Below are positions 12,682-20,246 of a stretch of 32,750 nt of DNA, piece after piece. Each line of letters opens with the position of its first letter. Within the stretch, counting starts at the first letter, position 1. The notes under the pieces are model-generated. The model did not search any database and was not told the origin of the DNA. It was given only the letters and a program-made list of their open reading frames with translations. Position numbers and translations under genes: made by a program. The stretch is from positions 1 to 32,750 of the forward strand of contig CADCCO010000018.1 of assembly GCA_902799965.1 (NCBI GenBank). The letters run 5' to 3'. The DNA is from an uncultured Spirochaetaceae bacterium (lineage in GTDB: Bacteria > Spirochaetota > Spirochaetia > Treponematales > Treponemataceae).

Positions 12682-15129
12682 ATGAGTGATTATCTTGACA
12701 TAAATAATGAAGAGTTGCTCAAGGACTTTTTCACCGAGGCTCAGTCCCAGGTGGAAACTTTGGAAAGCAACATTCTTGTGATAGAAAGCGACCCTTCAAA
12801 CCACGAGGCCATTGACGAAATCTTTCGCGCGGCCCACACTCTAAAGGGAGGTTCGGCCACTGTCGAATTTACCGAACTGGCGGAATTCACCCATAAGGTA
12901 GAAGACGTTCTTGACGAGCTTCGAAGCGACCGCCTTGAAGTTTCGGAAGACGTGGTTGACTTGCTTTTAAACTCAATTGACGTTATAAAGGCCATGCTTG
13001 AATCGCGCGCCAACGGCGGCGTTTATCAAGAAGACGTAGGCCCGGTAGAAAGCCGCCTTTCCGCGCTTATCCCGGAAAAAGGCGACAAGAAAAAGAAAAA
13101 GGCCGCTCCGCCGGCTGGAACCGGTCCCGGAGCCGCGCAAGCCGCACCGGAGCCTGTCGCGCCGCCGCCTCCAGCCCCAGCCGCCGCTCCCGCCGCCGCT
13201 TCAGGCCTTCCGCCGCTTAGCGCCGACGACTACAACGAGCTTCGCGACGGCTTGCAGGGCGCGCAAAAGCTTTACAGCGTCGACGTTCGCTTTGACGAAA
13301 ACAATCCGATGAATTCAGTCGGCGGCATCCAGGTGTTCGCCGCGCTCAAGGCGTGCGGAACGGTTCTTAAAACCGTGCCTGATTTTGACGCGCTTTACGA
13401 AGACGAATTCTATCCGCAAGTCGTATACTATTTGGCCACCGACCAAGAGCCGTCGGCGGTCGAGGACGTCGCCTTCCTTAGCGACGTTACGCTAAGCACG
13501 GACTGCCAGCCGGTTACAGGCCCAACGGCGGGGGCTTCTCCCGCTCCTGCGGCCGCCGCCGCTCCAGCCCCGGCTCCCGCGCCTGCCGCTCCGCAAGTCC
13601 AAGAGGCTCCGGCTCCGCAAGTCGCCGCTCCTGTCCAGGAAGCGCCCGCTCCCGCCAAAGAAGAAAAGGCGGAGGCTCCAAAGGCCGCGGCCGCCGCTCC
13701 CGCAAAAGCCGCTCCCGCAAAATCGGCCGGAACGCCGATTCAGCAAAACGCGGTTTTGCGCGTGGACTCAAAGCGCATCGACTATCTTCTCAACCTTGTT
13801 TCGGAAACGGTCATCATAAAGGCGGCCTTCAACCAGTACGCCGTCCAAATGAACGAAATGCAATCGCAAATGATGTCGTATTCAACCGGCTTCAAGGAAA
13901 AGTTCCGCCGCCTCTTCGAGCAGCTGCCCGAATATTTGTCGGACATGCAGCGCGGCGTTCCCGCCAAGGACGTCAAGGCAAAGATTACGCAAGAATACGG
14001 CGACTTGATAAACTACTTCGACCCCTTCTCGGCCAACCTCAAGGACTTGAACGTAAAGTTCAGAAGCTCAACGCAAAACCTTGGACAAATCGTTGGCGAG
14101 CTGCAGGAAGGCGTAATGAAAACGCGAATGGTTCCCATCGCGCAAATCTTCAACCGCTTCCCCCGCGTCGTCCGCGACTTGCAGCGCGACCTTAAGAAAA
14201 AGGTCGATTTGGTCATCGAAGGTGAAGACACCGAATTGGACAAGACGGTCGTTGACGACTTGCTTGACCCTGTAATGCACTGCGTCAGAAACTCTGTTGA
14301 CCACGGAATCGAAACTCCGGAAGTCCGCGCGGCCGCCGGCAAGCCCGAAACCGGCACGCTTCTTTTGCGCGCCGCCAACGAGGGCAACCAAATCGTCATC
14401 GAAATCACCGACGACGGAGCGGGAATCAACGTTGAGAAAGTCCGCAACAAGGCCATCAGCAAGGGCATTTTGCATCCCAACAAGATTCTCACAGACCAAG
14501 AGGCTTACAACCTCATCTTCCAGCCGGGCTTTTCAACCGCGGACAAGATTTCCAACGTTTCGGGTCGCGGCGTAGGCTTGGACGTAGTCCGCACGATGAT
14601 CGAAAAGCTCAAGGGAACGGTTTCCGTCACCAGCGGCGCGGGCAAGGGCTCTACCTTTACGATTAAGCTTCCGCTCACATTGGCGATTATCCAGGGCCTT
14701 TTGGTTCGCGTCGGCCAGCAGGTTTACTCAATCCCGATCACTTCGGTCATCGAAAGCCAGCGCGTCCGCAAGGAAGAAATCAACACAATCGACAATTACG
14801 AAGTAATGAACGTTCGCGACGAAGTTATCAGCGTATTGCGCTTGAGCCGCCTCTTCCACATAAAGAGCGCCAACACAAGCGAATACTGCTTTGTCGTCAT
14901 CGTCGGAACGCAGGAAAAGAAAATCGGCGTTATGGTCGATTCTTTGATAGGCGAGGAGGACGTCGTAATCAAGGCGCTCCGAGACCAGTTCACCAATTCT
15001 CCGGGAATCGCCGGAGCGTCAATTTTGGGCGACGGTTCGGTTTCTTTGATTATCGATGTCAGCCAGCTTTTGGAGCTTGGTGTTCAGCAAGAAAAAAGCG
15101 CGCAGGCGTTTCAGGAAAAAAGGGCGTAA
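12682..15129 (+). CDS. cheA: Chemotaxis histidine kinase CheA
   Basis: The protein has 815 residues with all five CheA domains. P1 (about 1-108) has phospho-acceptor His52 in AAHTLKGGSATVEF. An Ala/Pro linker (130-178) leads to a P2 response-regulator-binding domain (179-276), then a second Ala/Pro/Glu-rich linker (277-355). P3 dimerisation starts at about 356. The P4 ATPase has N-box HCVRNSVDHG (533-542), G1 DDGAGI (577-582) and G2 GRGVGLDVV (628-636). P5 (about 665-810) binds CheW and receptors. CheA autophosphorylates in response to chemoreceptors and phosphorylates CheY. It heads a four-gene operon; the next ATG is four bases after its stop. It is longer than enteric CheA (about 650) mainly through the linkers. 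Confidence 0.97.
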   Translation: MSDYLDINNEELLKDFFTEAQSQVETLESNILVIESDPSNHEAIDEIFRAAHTLKGGSATVEFTELAEFTHKVEDVLDELRSDRLEVSEDVVDLLLNSIDVIKAMLESRANGGVYQEDVGPVESRLSALIPEKGDKKKKKAAPPAGTGPGAAQAAPEPVAPPPPAPAAAPAAASGLPPLSADDYNELRDGLQGAQKLYSVDVRFDENNPMNSVGGIQVFAALKACGTVLKTVPDFDALYEDEFYPQVVYYLATDQEPSAVEDVAFLSDVTLSTDCQPVTGPTAGASPAPAAAAAPAPAPAPAAPQVQEAPAPQVAAPVQEAPAPAKEEKAEAPKAAAAAPAKAAPAKSAGTPIQQNAVLRVDSKRIDYLLNLVSETVIIKAAFNQYAVQMNEMQSQMMSYSTGFKEKFRRLFEQLPEYLSDMQRGVPAKDVKAKITQEYGDLINYFDPFSANLKDLNVKFRSSTQNLGQIVGELQEGVMKTRMVPIAQIFNRFPRVVRDLQRDLKKKVDLVIEGEDTELDKTVVDDLLDPVMHCVRNSVDHGIETPEVRAAAGKPETGTLLLRAANEGNQIVIEITDDGAGINVEKVRNKAISKGILHPNKILTDQEAYNLIFQPGFSTADKISNVSGRGVGLDVVRTMIEKLKGTVSVTSGAGKGSTFTIKLPLTLAIIQGLLVRVGQQVYSIPITSVIESQRVRKEEINTIDNYEVMNVRDEVISVLRLSRLFHIKSANTSEYCFVVIVGTQEKKIGVMVDSLIGEEDVVIKALRDQFTNSPGIAGASILGDGSVSLIIDVSQLLELGVQQEKSAQAFQEKRA

Positions 15130-15132
15130 GTT

Positions 15133-16593
15133 ATGGAAGAGACAGCAACAGCGGTTAAAAGCCAGACAGACAGCGTAGAGCGCGACTACGAAGAAGAGGA
15201 AGACCGCGAGTCGGTCGCCTTGTTCGACTTTAGAATGGCCGCCTTTACCCTTGCGGGAAAAGACTACGCCATCGACATTATGAACGTAAAGGAAATAGTC
15301 AAAGCCAGCCGCTTTACCTATGTTCCCAACACGGTTCCTTTTGTCTTGGGCGTTTACAATTTGCGCGGAGAAATCATTCCGATTATCGACTTGCGCAAAT
15401 TCTTCAACATTGAAGTTCCCAAGCGCAAGGACGACCAAATCGAAAACCTTCTTATCATTACGATAGAAGACCATGTTTTTGGCGTGGTGGTCGACAAGAT
15501 TGAAGGCATCGTCGGAATTCAAAAGTCTTCAATACAGCCGCCGCACCCGCTTTTTGGCGACATAAACATTAAGTTCATTTATGGAATCGTCGAGGCGCGC
15601 GACCGCCTTTACGTTTTGCTCGACATAGCCCGCATCTTCAACCAAAAGGTTGACGAAGAAAAAGAGCCGGAATACGAGACTCACCAAGTCGAGGCGGCGG
15701 TCGAAGGACAAGCCCCCGCCGACGGGCAAGCGGAAGCCGCCCCTCAGCCGCCGGAAGCTAATCCCGACCATGTTGACGAGCGAAGCGGCGGCGTTCAAGA
15801 AGAAGAGGCCGCCCCCGCGGCTTCGGCTCCAGCGCAAGAGGCTCCCAAGGCGGACGACCCCGACAGAAAATTCATCATCGACGGCTTGAAGGAATTTAAG
15901 AAATTCTATGTCAGCGACGTGAACAAGTCTTGGTTTGACGGCCGCTTGGCCGACTGGAAGAACGAGCGCAGCGGCTCTTCCGCGCAGTTCTCGTCCGCCT
16001 CCGACGCGGAGGAATTCCTAAAGCCTTTCTGGTCCAGCAATTCCGGCGCCTTTTGGACAAAGGAATACGCGGACGCGGTTTACGACATTTTGCCGGACAA
16101 CGCGGCCAAGCAAATCTTTGTTTGGAACCCCGGTTGCGGAAAAGGCCAGGAATCGTTCAGCTTAGCCTGCGTGTTGAAGCGCCGCTATCCGCAGTCAAAG
16201 ATAAGAATTTACGCGCACGAAACAGACTTGCTGAACATAGCCAACGCGCCGCTGATTACGGTTCCCGATTCGGCCGCTTCCGGCTGGCTGGCTCCTTACG
16301 TTCAAAAGGGCGTTACGGGCGAATACACCTTTACACAAGAGATAAAAGACATTATAATGTTTGAGTACCACGACATCAACAACGCCAACGCGCTGCCGAT
16401 GACGGACATTATCTTTGCGAGGGACGTGCTTTCGCTGATTCCGCCGGAAGGACAAAAGACTGTTCTTGTAGACTTTGAAGAAAAGCTCAAGGGCAACGGA
16501 ATCCTTTTCTTGGGCGAGAATGAAAGCGTTGGCTCTGGAATGAGCTGGGGTGAAAAGACTCAGGGACAATTGACGTATTATAACAAACAATAG
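15133..16593 (+). CDS. cheW: CheW coupling protein fused to a CheR-like domain
   Basis: The protein has 486 residues, three times a normal CheW. Residues about 30-178 are a full CheW domain (FDFRMAAFTLAGKDYAIDIMNV, VYNLRGEIIPIIDLR). Residues 180-242 are an acidic Ala/Pro-rich linker. Residues about 245-480 resemble a CheR methyltransferase: VWNPGCGKGQESFSLA corresponds to the SAM loop (usually SAGCSTGEEPYSLA), and DIIFARDVLSLI plus GNGILFLGENESV match the C-terminal catalytic-fold strands. Several usual CheR residues are changed, so methyltransferase activity is doubtful. The CheW part should couple CheA to receptors in the polar array; the extra half may be structural. A similar CheW with CheR-like domain is known from Treponema denticola. 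Confidence 0.93.
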   Translation: MEETATAVKSQTDSVERDYEEEEDRESVALFDFRMAAFTLAGKDYAIDIMNVKEIVKASRFTYVPNTVPFVLGVYNLRGEIIPIIDLRKFFNIEVPKRKDDQIENLLIITIEDHVFGVVVDKIEGIVGIQKSSIQPPHPLFGDINIKFIYGIVEARDRLYVLLDIARIFNQKVDEEKEPEYETHQVEAAVEGQAPADGQAEAAPQPPEANPDHVDERSGGVQEEEAAPAASAPAQEAPKADDPDRKFIIDGLKEFKKFYVSDVNKSWFDGRLADWKNERSGSSAQFSSASDAEEFLKPFWSSNSGAFWTKEYADAVYDILPDNAAKQIFVWNPGCGKGQESFSLACVLKRRYPQSKIRIYAHETDLLNIANAPLITVPDSAASGWLAPYVQKGVTGEYTFTQEIKDIIMFEYHDINNANALPMTDIIFARDVLSLIPPEGQKTVLVDFEEKLKGNGILFLGENESVGSGMSWGEKTQGQLTYYNKQ

Positions 16594-16613
16594 GAATATA
16601 TAAGGAGAAATGC

Positions 16614-17099
16614 ATGAGAGTTGAGTATATCAATCCGTTTGTGGAGACTTCGTACAGAGTTCTAAAGGAAGTGCTTGGCGGCGCCGAGGTAAAGCGCGGC
16701 GAGCTTTCGCTAAAGTCTGTGGCCATGCCGGTTATGGGCGTTGCCGCGCTCGTCGGACTTGCCGGCGACGTTGAAGGCCGCGTGCTTTTTGACATGACTT
16801 ACGAAACGGCGTTGAATTTGGCTTCCAAGATGAACGGCGAGACTCTTACTCAGTTTGACGATCTTGTCAAGGCCACAATCAGCGAGCTGGCCAACTTGAT
16901 TACCGCCCAGGCCGTCACCAAGCTTCACGAGCTTGGATTTAAGTTCGACCTTACGCCTCCGACATTGTTCGCCGGCGAAAAGATGGAGATTGCGGCTTTG
17001 CCGGGTTCCGCCCAGAACGTTGAGGCCTTGATTGTTCCTCTCATTTCTGAGTGCGGTGAAATTGAATTGAACGTCGCTATTCGCGAACGGGCTGAATAA
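16614..17099 (+). CDS. cheX: CheY-P phosphatase CheX
   Basis: The protein has 161 residues starting at ATG 16614 behind AAGGAG. It contains the CheC/CheX phosphatase motif once, ISELANLI, with Glu91 and Asn94 as the catalytic acid-amide pair that removes phosphate from CheY. A single motif and a length near 155 fit CheX rather than CheC, which has two. It lies between cheW and cheY in the operon, the spirochaete order. By dephosphorylating CheY-P it resets the signal to the flagellar motors. Spirochaetes usually rely on CheX rather than CheZ. Confidence 0.95.
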   Translation: MRVEYINPFVETSYRVLKEVLGGAEVKRGELSLKSVAMPVMGVAALVGLAGDVEGRVLFDMTYETALNLASKMNGETLTQFDDLVKATISELANLITAQAVTKLHELGFKFDLTPPTLFAGEKMEIAALPGSAQNVEALIVPLISECGEIELNVAIRERAE

Positions 17100-17122
17100 A
17101 GGTTTAAGAGGGAGATGATAAT

Positions 17123-17557
17123 ATGAAGACAAAAGGCGATTTTCCTACAATTAACGAGCGTCCCCCTGAGGGCACCAAGGACGACGGAACAAAATTCCGC
17201 GTCTTGATTGTTGACGACTCAATGTTCGTCGCAAAGCAGTTGGGCCAGATTTTGGCCAGCGAAGGCTACGAGGTTGTGGCCACTGCCGGCGACGGAAAAG
17301 AAGGCGTTGACAAGTACAAGGAATTGTGCCCCAACGTTGACCTTGTGACGATGGACATCACAATGCCTCGCATGGACGGAATTACCGCCCTTGAGCAAAT
17401 CATGGCCTTTGACAAGAACGCGCGCGTGGTTATGGTCAGCGCCTTGGGAAAAGAAGAATTGGTCAAAAAATCATTGCTTCTTGGAGCCAAGAACTACATC
17501 ATCAAGCCGCTTGACAGAAAGAAGGTCTTGGAGCGCATCAGCGCGGTTCTAAAATAG
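17123..17557 (+). CDS. cheY: Chemotaxis response regulator CheY
   Basis: The protein has 144 residues from ATG 17123, with GGGAG nine bases upstream. A receiver domain fills residues 25-144 with acidic pair Asp31-Asp32, phospho-acceptor Asp78 in LVTMDITMPRMDG, Ser106 in the switch position and Lys128 in the KP pair. There is no output domain. An unusual polar extension of about 24 residues precedes the receiver. Phosphorylated CheY binds the flagellar switch to change motor rotation. It is the last gene of the che operon and is followed by a strong intrinsic terminator. Confidence 0.96.
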   Translation: MKTKGDFPTINERPPEGTKDDGTKFRVLIVDDSMFVAKQLGQILASEGYEVVATAGDGKEGVDKYKELCPNVDLVTMDITMPRMDGITALEQIMAFDKNARVVMVSALGKEELVKKSLLLGAKNYIIKPLDRKKVLERISAVLK

Positions 17558-17590
17558 GCCGCCGCTAAAAGTTCCGTCTTCTCAATAAAA

Positions 17591-17617
17591 AAACCGCTCT
17601 TTGCGAGCGGTTTTTTT
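17591..17617. terminator. Intrinsic terminator of the che operon, bidirectional
   Basis: A 9-bp stem AAACCGCTC/GAGCGGTTT with loop TTTGC is flanked by an A-run on the left and a T-run on the right. It should stop the cheY transcript and also the converging acetyltransferase transcript. Confidence 0.9.
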
Positions 17618-17667
17618 GCGTTAACAAAAAGATTGCGGCGCGAAAATTGCATTCGAGCCGCTAAGAA

Positions 17668-18324
17668 TCAGAGCGAAGCGGCCAGCTTTTCGCACTCTTC
17701 AGTCACTTCTTTAAAGAAGCGCGCGATGTGGAAGCCGTCGGCGACAGCGTGGCTTATTTGCATTGTAAGCGGAAGCTTTATTTTTCCGTCGATTTCTTCG
17801 GCCTTGCCTACCGTAACGATTGGCGCCAAATACTTTCCGCTTTCGGACATTTTCATGTTGACCGAAGTGTAGCGCAGCCACGGCACGTATGACAATTCAA
17901 ACACGCTGTCGGGGAACTCGTCGGCGTTGAGCGTGGCGCATTTTTCGCCGTTCGCGATGTCCGCTTCCGCGCCCTTGGCGAATTCCTTGTAGTTTTCCTT
18001 CCATTCAGTGCAAACGCGGGTGAATGTTTCCGTGTCGGGGTGGAAGACGCGGTGAATCGGCGAAATGTAGTCCCAAACCATAAGCTCGCCGTTTTCCTTG
18101 CAGTAGCCCACGCGGAATTCCTTGCGCGCGTTTATGACTTTTGTCACGGCGTAGAGCATCGGGATGTAGATTTTGTCCTGGCCCGCTTTTTTGGCCATGG
18201 CCGTTATGTCGATGTCGGCGGTGACGGCGCACATTCCCTTTGAGCCGTGCGCGTAATAGTTGTAGTAGGGCGTTCTGGCCCAAGTTTTCATATCCAAAGG
18301 TTTGTAACCCGCTTCTTTTACCAT
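17668..18324 (-). CDS. Chloramphenicol acetyltransferase-like protein (CatA family)
   Basis: The protein has 218 residues from ATG 18324, chosen because GGAGG lies five bases upstream; an in-frame TTG at 18336 would overlap that site. Length matches type A chloramphenicol acetyltransferases (about 215). The catalytic motif HxxxDG is present as HAVADG (His192, Asp196, Gly197), and the SYVPWLRYTSVNM segment corresponds to the PW..FTS strand holding the conserved serine. CatA trimers transfer acetyl from acetyl-CoA to chloramphenicol, though many chromosomal relatives have unknown acceptors. It has its own strong promoter and converges on cheY. No insertion sequence or other resistance gene is adjacent, so recent acquisition is not evident. 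Whether it confers resistance is untested. Confidence 0.88.
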   Translation of the reverse strand: MVKEAGYKPLDMKTWARTPYYNYYAHGSKGMCAVTADIDITAMAKKAGQDKIYIPMLYAVTKVINARKEFRVGYCKENGELMVWDYISPIHRVFHPDTETFTRVCTEWKENYKEFAKGAEADIANGEKCATLNADEFPDSVFELSYVPWLRYTSVNMKMSESGKYLAPIVTVGKAEEIDGKIKLPLTMQISHAVADGFHIARFFKEVTEECEKLAASL

Positions 18325-18347
18325 TGTTTCCTCCAAGAACGGCTTAC

Positions 18348-18376
18348 ATTCTAGCGCGCTTTCGCTAAAAATTCAA
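18348..18376 (-). promoter_or_regulatory. Promoter of the CatA-like gene
   Basis: Minus strand TTGAAT (18376-18371), a 17-base spacer and TAGAAT (18353-18348). The leader would be roughly 17 bases and contains GGAGG before ATG 18324. Confidence 0.75.
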
Positions 18377-18410
18377 CAGAAAACGCGTTAAAAAAAAGCG
18401 CGTAAAATCC

Positions 18411-18439
18411 TTGATTTTTTATTAAATATAAGTTATAAT
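18411..18439 (+). promoter_or_regulatory. Promoter of the SUMF1-family gene
   Basis: TTGATT (18411-18416), a 17-base spacer and TATAAT (18434-18439). The leader is about 47 bases and ends in AGAGGAG before ATG 18493. Confidence 0.8.
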
Positions 18440-18492
18440 TACTTGATTTAAAATATGGGGATTCGTCCGGTGTTTTTTAGAGGAGAATGGCA

Positions 18493-19299
18493 ATGAAAGC
18501 AAAGTCATTTTGTTTATGCGCCTTGTTTGCCGCCGAAAGTCTATTCGCTTTTGCGGTCCCCAGCGCTTCCAATGTGGCCCAGGATTTTGTGACGGTGGTT
18601 CCCGCCGGCCAGACAGTCCAGGCCAACAATTTTGCGGGCACAATCGGCTCGCAGACAATCAAGCCTTTCGCGATCAGCAAGTTTGAAGTTACCCAGGCTT
18701 TGTATTACAGCGTGATGGGAAGCAATCCCAGCTCGTTCAAGAGCGGCGCCGCCGGCGGAGAGGTTCAGGAACTGCGCCCGGTTGAGAACATCACTTGGTA
18801 CGACGCGGTTTTCTTTTGCAACCAATTGACGGCGCAAACTATGGGCGCCGGCGCGCAGTGCTATACTATAAATGACGTTAAGCGCGACGGAAGCGGAAAA
18901 ATTGTCAGCGCGTCCGTTATTTGCGACATGACTAAGACCGGCTACAGGCTTCCCACCCAGGCCGAATGGGAGTTGGCGGCCGGCGGCGGAACGCAGCTTG
19001 CCAGCTATATGTATTCGGGCAGCGACGACGTGAACGAAGTGGCTTGGTACTACTTTAACAGCGAAAACAAGACCCGCGAGGTGGGAAAGAAAAAGCCCAA
19101 CGAGCTGGGCCTTTACGACATGAGCGGAAACGTTTGGGAATGGTGCAACGACCTTAAGGCCACCAACGGCAAGTGCGCCAACCGCGGCGGCGGCTACGCT
19201 GGAACCGACACGATGTACTACGAAATCACCAACCGCAACTGGGACCCCGCGGACTTTTCCAACTTCTACCTGGGCATGCGCCTAGCCCGCACCCTCTAG
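18493..19299 (+). CDS. Secreted SUMF1/formylglycine-generating-enzyme-family protein, probably non-catalytic
   Basis: The protein has 268 residues from ATG 18493; an ATG at 18487 in frame is too close to the AGAGGAG ribosome site. A Sec signal (hydrophobic 6-20, cleavage after AFA near residue 21) points to secretion. From about residue 55 it follows the SUMF1 pattern: ISKFEVTQALYYSVMG, RPVENITWYDAVFFCNQL, GYRLPTQAEWELAA, NELGLYDMSGNVWEWCND and RGGGYAG. The C-terminal region where true formylglycine-generating enzymes carry two catalytic cysteines lacks them here, so sulfatase activation is unlikely. Such proteins are often multicopy in treponemes and may be binding or surface proteins. It has its own promoter and a strong terminator, forming a single-gene unit. 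Confidence 0.85.
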   Translation: MKAKSFCLCALFAAESLFAFAVPSASNVAQDFVTVVPAGQTVQANNFAGTIGSQTIKPFAISKFEVTQALYYSVMGSNPSSFKSGAAGGEVQELRPVENITWYDAVFFCNQLTAQTMGAGAQCYTINDVKRDGSGKIVSASVICDMTKTGYRLPTQAEWELAAGGGTQLASYMYSGSDDVNEVAWYYFNSENKTREVGKKKPNELGLYDMSGNVWEWCNDLKATNGKCANRGGGYAGTDTMYYEITNRNWDPADFSNFYLGMRLARTL

Positions 19300-19321
19300 G
19301 CATATTCGCAATACCAAAATG

Positions 19322-19348
19322 CGCCCGCCAATCCGCGGGCGTTTTTTT
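19322..19348 (+). terminator. Intrinsic terminator after the SUMF1-family gene
   Basis: The stem CGCCCGC/GCGGGCG (19322-19328 and 19335-19341) with loop CAATCC is followed by seven T residues. Confidence 0.92.
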
Positions 19349-19415
19349 ATGCCCGCCGCCTTTTTTCGCGCGCGCGAAATTTGATGTGAAAAACCAATTA
19401 TGGTAGGAGGAAAAA

Positions 19416-19560
19416 GAAAACACGCGAAGGAAAAAAGCCTTGCCGCTCGCTCTGAGGCTGCCAATTTCGCGAAGCGAAATTGTTGTATATGTACATCTTA
19501 CCAAGCAGCCTCAGTCGCGAGAAAGGCAAGGGTTTTTGACTGGGAGTGTTTTCGCTTTTT
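19416..19560. repeat. Long imperfect inverted repeat / structured intergenic element
   Basis: The 435-base gap before rpsP contains nested matching arms: GAAAACAC 19416-19423 with 19546-19553, CCTTGCC 19438-19444 with 19525-19531, and CTGAGGCTGC 19452-19461 with 19505-19514. Inside lies a compact AATTTCGC-gaa-GCGAAATT hairpin (19463-19481). The right arm runs into a T-rich tail. It could be a small structured RNA, a palindromic repeat or a second terminator. The AT-rich bases 19561-19621 show nothing further. Confidence 0.7.
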
Positions 19561-19621
19561 TTCGTCGCTGGGACCCGCCTGTTTGGTTATGCTTTATTCT
19601 TGATTTTTCTTCATTCTACTC

Positions 19622-19650
19622 TTGAATCTTTTTATTCTTTTCATTATAAT
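19622..19650 (+). promoter_or_regulatory. Promoter of the rpsP-trmD-rplS operon
   Basis: TTGAAT (19622-19627), a 17-base spacer and a consensus TATAAT (19645-19650). The predicted start is near 19657, giving a leader of about 78 bases before the GTG of rpsP. Confidence 0.85.
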
Positions 19651-19657
19651 CAAATTT

Positions 19658-19673
19658 CACACTGTATAGTGTG
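19658..19673. promoter_or_regulatory. Palindrome at the predicted 5' end of the rpsP operon mRNA
   Basis: CACACT-GTAT-AGTGTG forms a 6-bp perfect inverted repeat beginning at the predicted transcription start. It could be a protein operator or a protective 5' stem-loop in the mRNA. Further downstream, AGAACT near 19687 could pair with either of two AGTTC copies ahead of the ribosome site, hinting at alternative leader folds. Confidence 0.45.
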
Positions 19674-19734
19674 CAATTGTCTAAATTAGAACTTGGCTCC
19701 AGTTCGAGTCTTGAGTTCTACATGGAGGTTTAAG

Positions 19735-19995
19735 GTGGTCAAAATCAGACTTAAGAGATTTGGCGCGGCCAAAAGGCCCTGCTACCGCATCGTCGTGATG
19801 GACGCGAGAAAGCCCCGCGACGGAAAGACTATCGAAGAGATTGGCGTTTACCAGCCCATCGAAGTTGCGGAAAAACAAATCGCTTTTAAAGAAGACCGCG
19901 CCAAGTATTGGCTTAGCGTGGGCGCTCAGCCGACTGACACAGTGGCGAGAATCTTCAACAAAAAAGGCCTGGCCCGCAACGGTCAGTCAAAGTAG
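19735..19995 (+). CDS. rpsP: 30S ribosomal protein S16
   Basis: The protein has 86 residues starting at GTG 19735 ([23 protein letters not shown]), with GGAGG seven bases upstream. The frame stays open upstream but S16 proteins begin exactly here. It contains the conserved IEEIGVYQP and [16 protein letters not shown] segments. S16 binds 16S rRNA in early small-subunit assembly. It opens the classic rpsP-khpA-rimM-trmD-rplS cluster, driven by the promoter at 19622. Confidence 0.97.
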   Translation: MVKIRLKRFGAAKRPCYRIVVMDARKPRDGKTIEEIGVYQPIEVAEKQIAFKEDRAKYWLSVGAQPTDTVARIFNKKGLARNGQSK

Positions 19996-20004
19996 GAATC
20001 GCAA

Positions 20005-20238
20005 ATGGAAAAAGACCTGATTGAATACATTGCAAAATCATTGGTCGATAATCCGGACGCGGTTTCCGTCAATGAGACTGAAGGCGAGCGCGGCCCTGTT
20101 CTGGAGCTTAAGGTTGCCGACAGCGACATCGGAAAAGTAATCGGCAAGTATGGCCGCATTGCCAAGGCCTTGCGCACGGTTTTGGGCGCGACGGTCAACA
20201 AGGACGGCAAGCGATACAGCCTTGAAATTCTGGACTGA
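20005..20238 (+). CDS. khpA: KH-domain RNA-binding protein KhpA
   Basis: The protein has 77 residues, a single KH domain with the RNA-binding GxxG loop at residues 47-50 in GKVIGKYGRIAKALR. Size and position directly after rpsP match KhpA (YlqC) of other bacteria, a small RNA-binding protein that often pairs with KhpB and affects ribosome assembly, small-RNA function or cell division. It starts nine bases after the rpsP stop. Confidence 0.93.
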   Translation: MEKDLIEYIAKSLVDNPDAVSVNETEGERGPVLELKVADSDIGKVIGKYGRIAKALRTVLGATVNKDGKRYSLEILD

Positions 20239-20246
20239 CAACGCCG

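Noticed and set aside
13428-13771. Minus-strand open frames opposite the cheA linker
   Set aside because: They are the mirror of Ala/Pro-rich coding sequence with strong composition bias and lack start signals.
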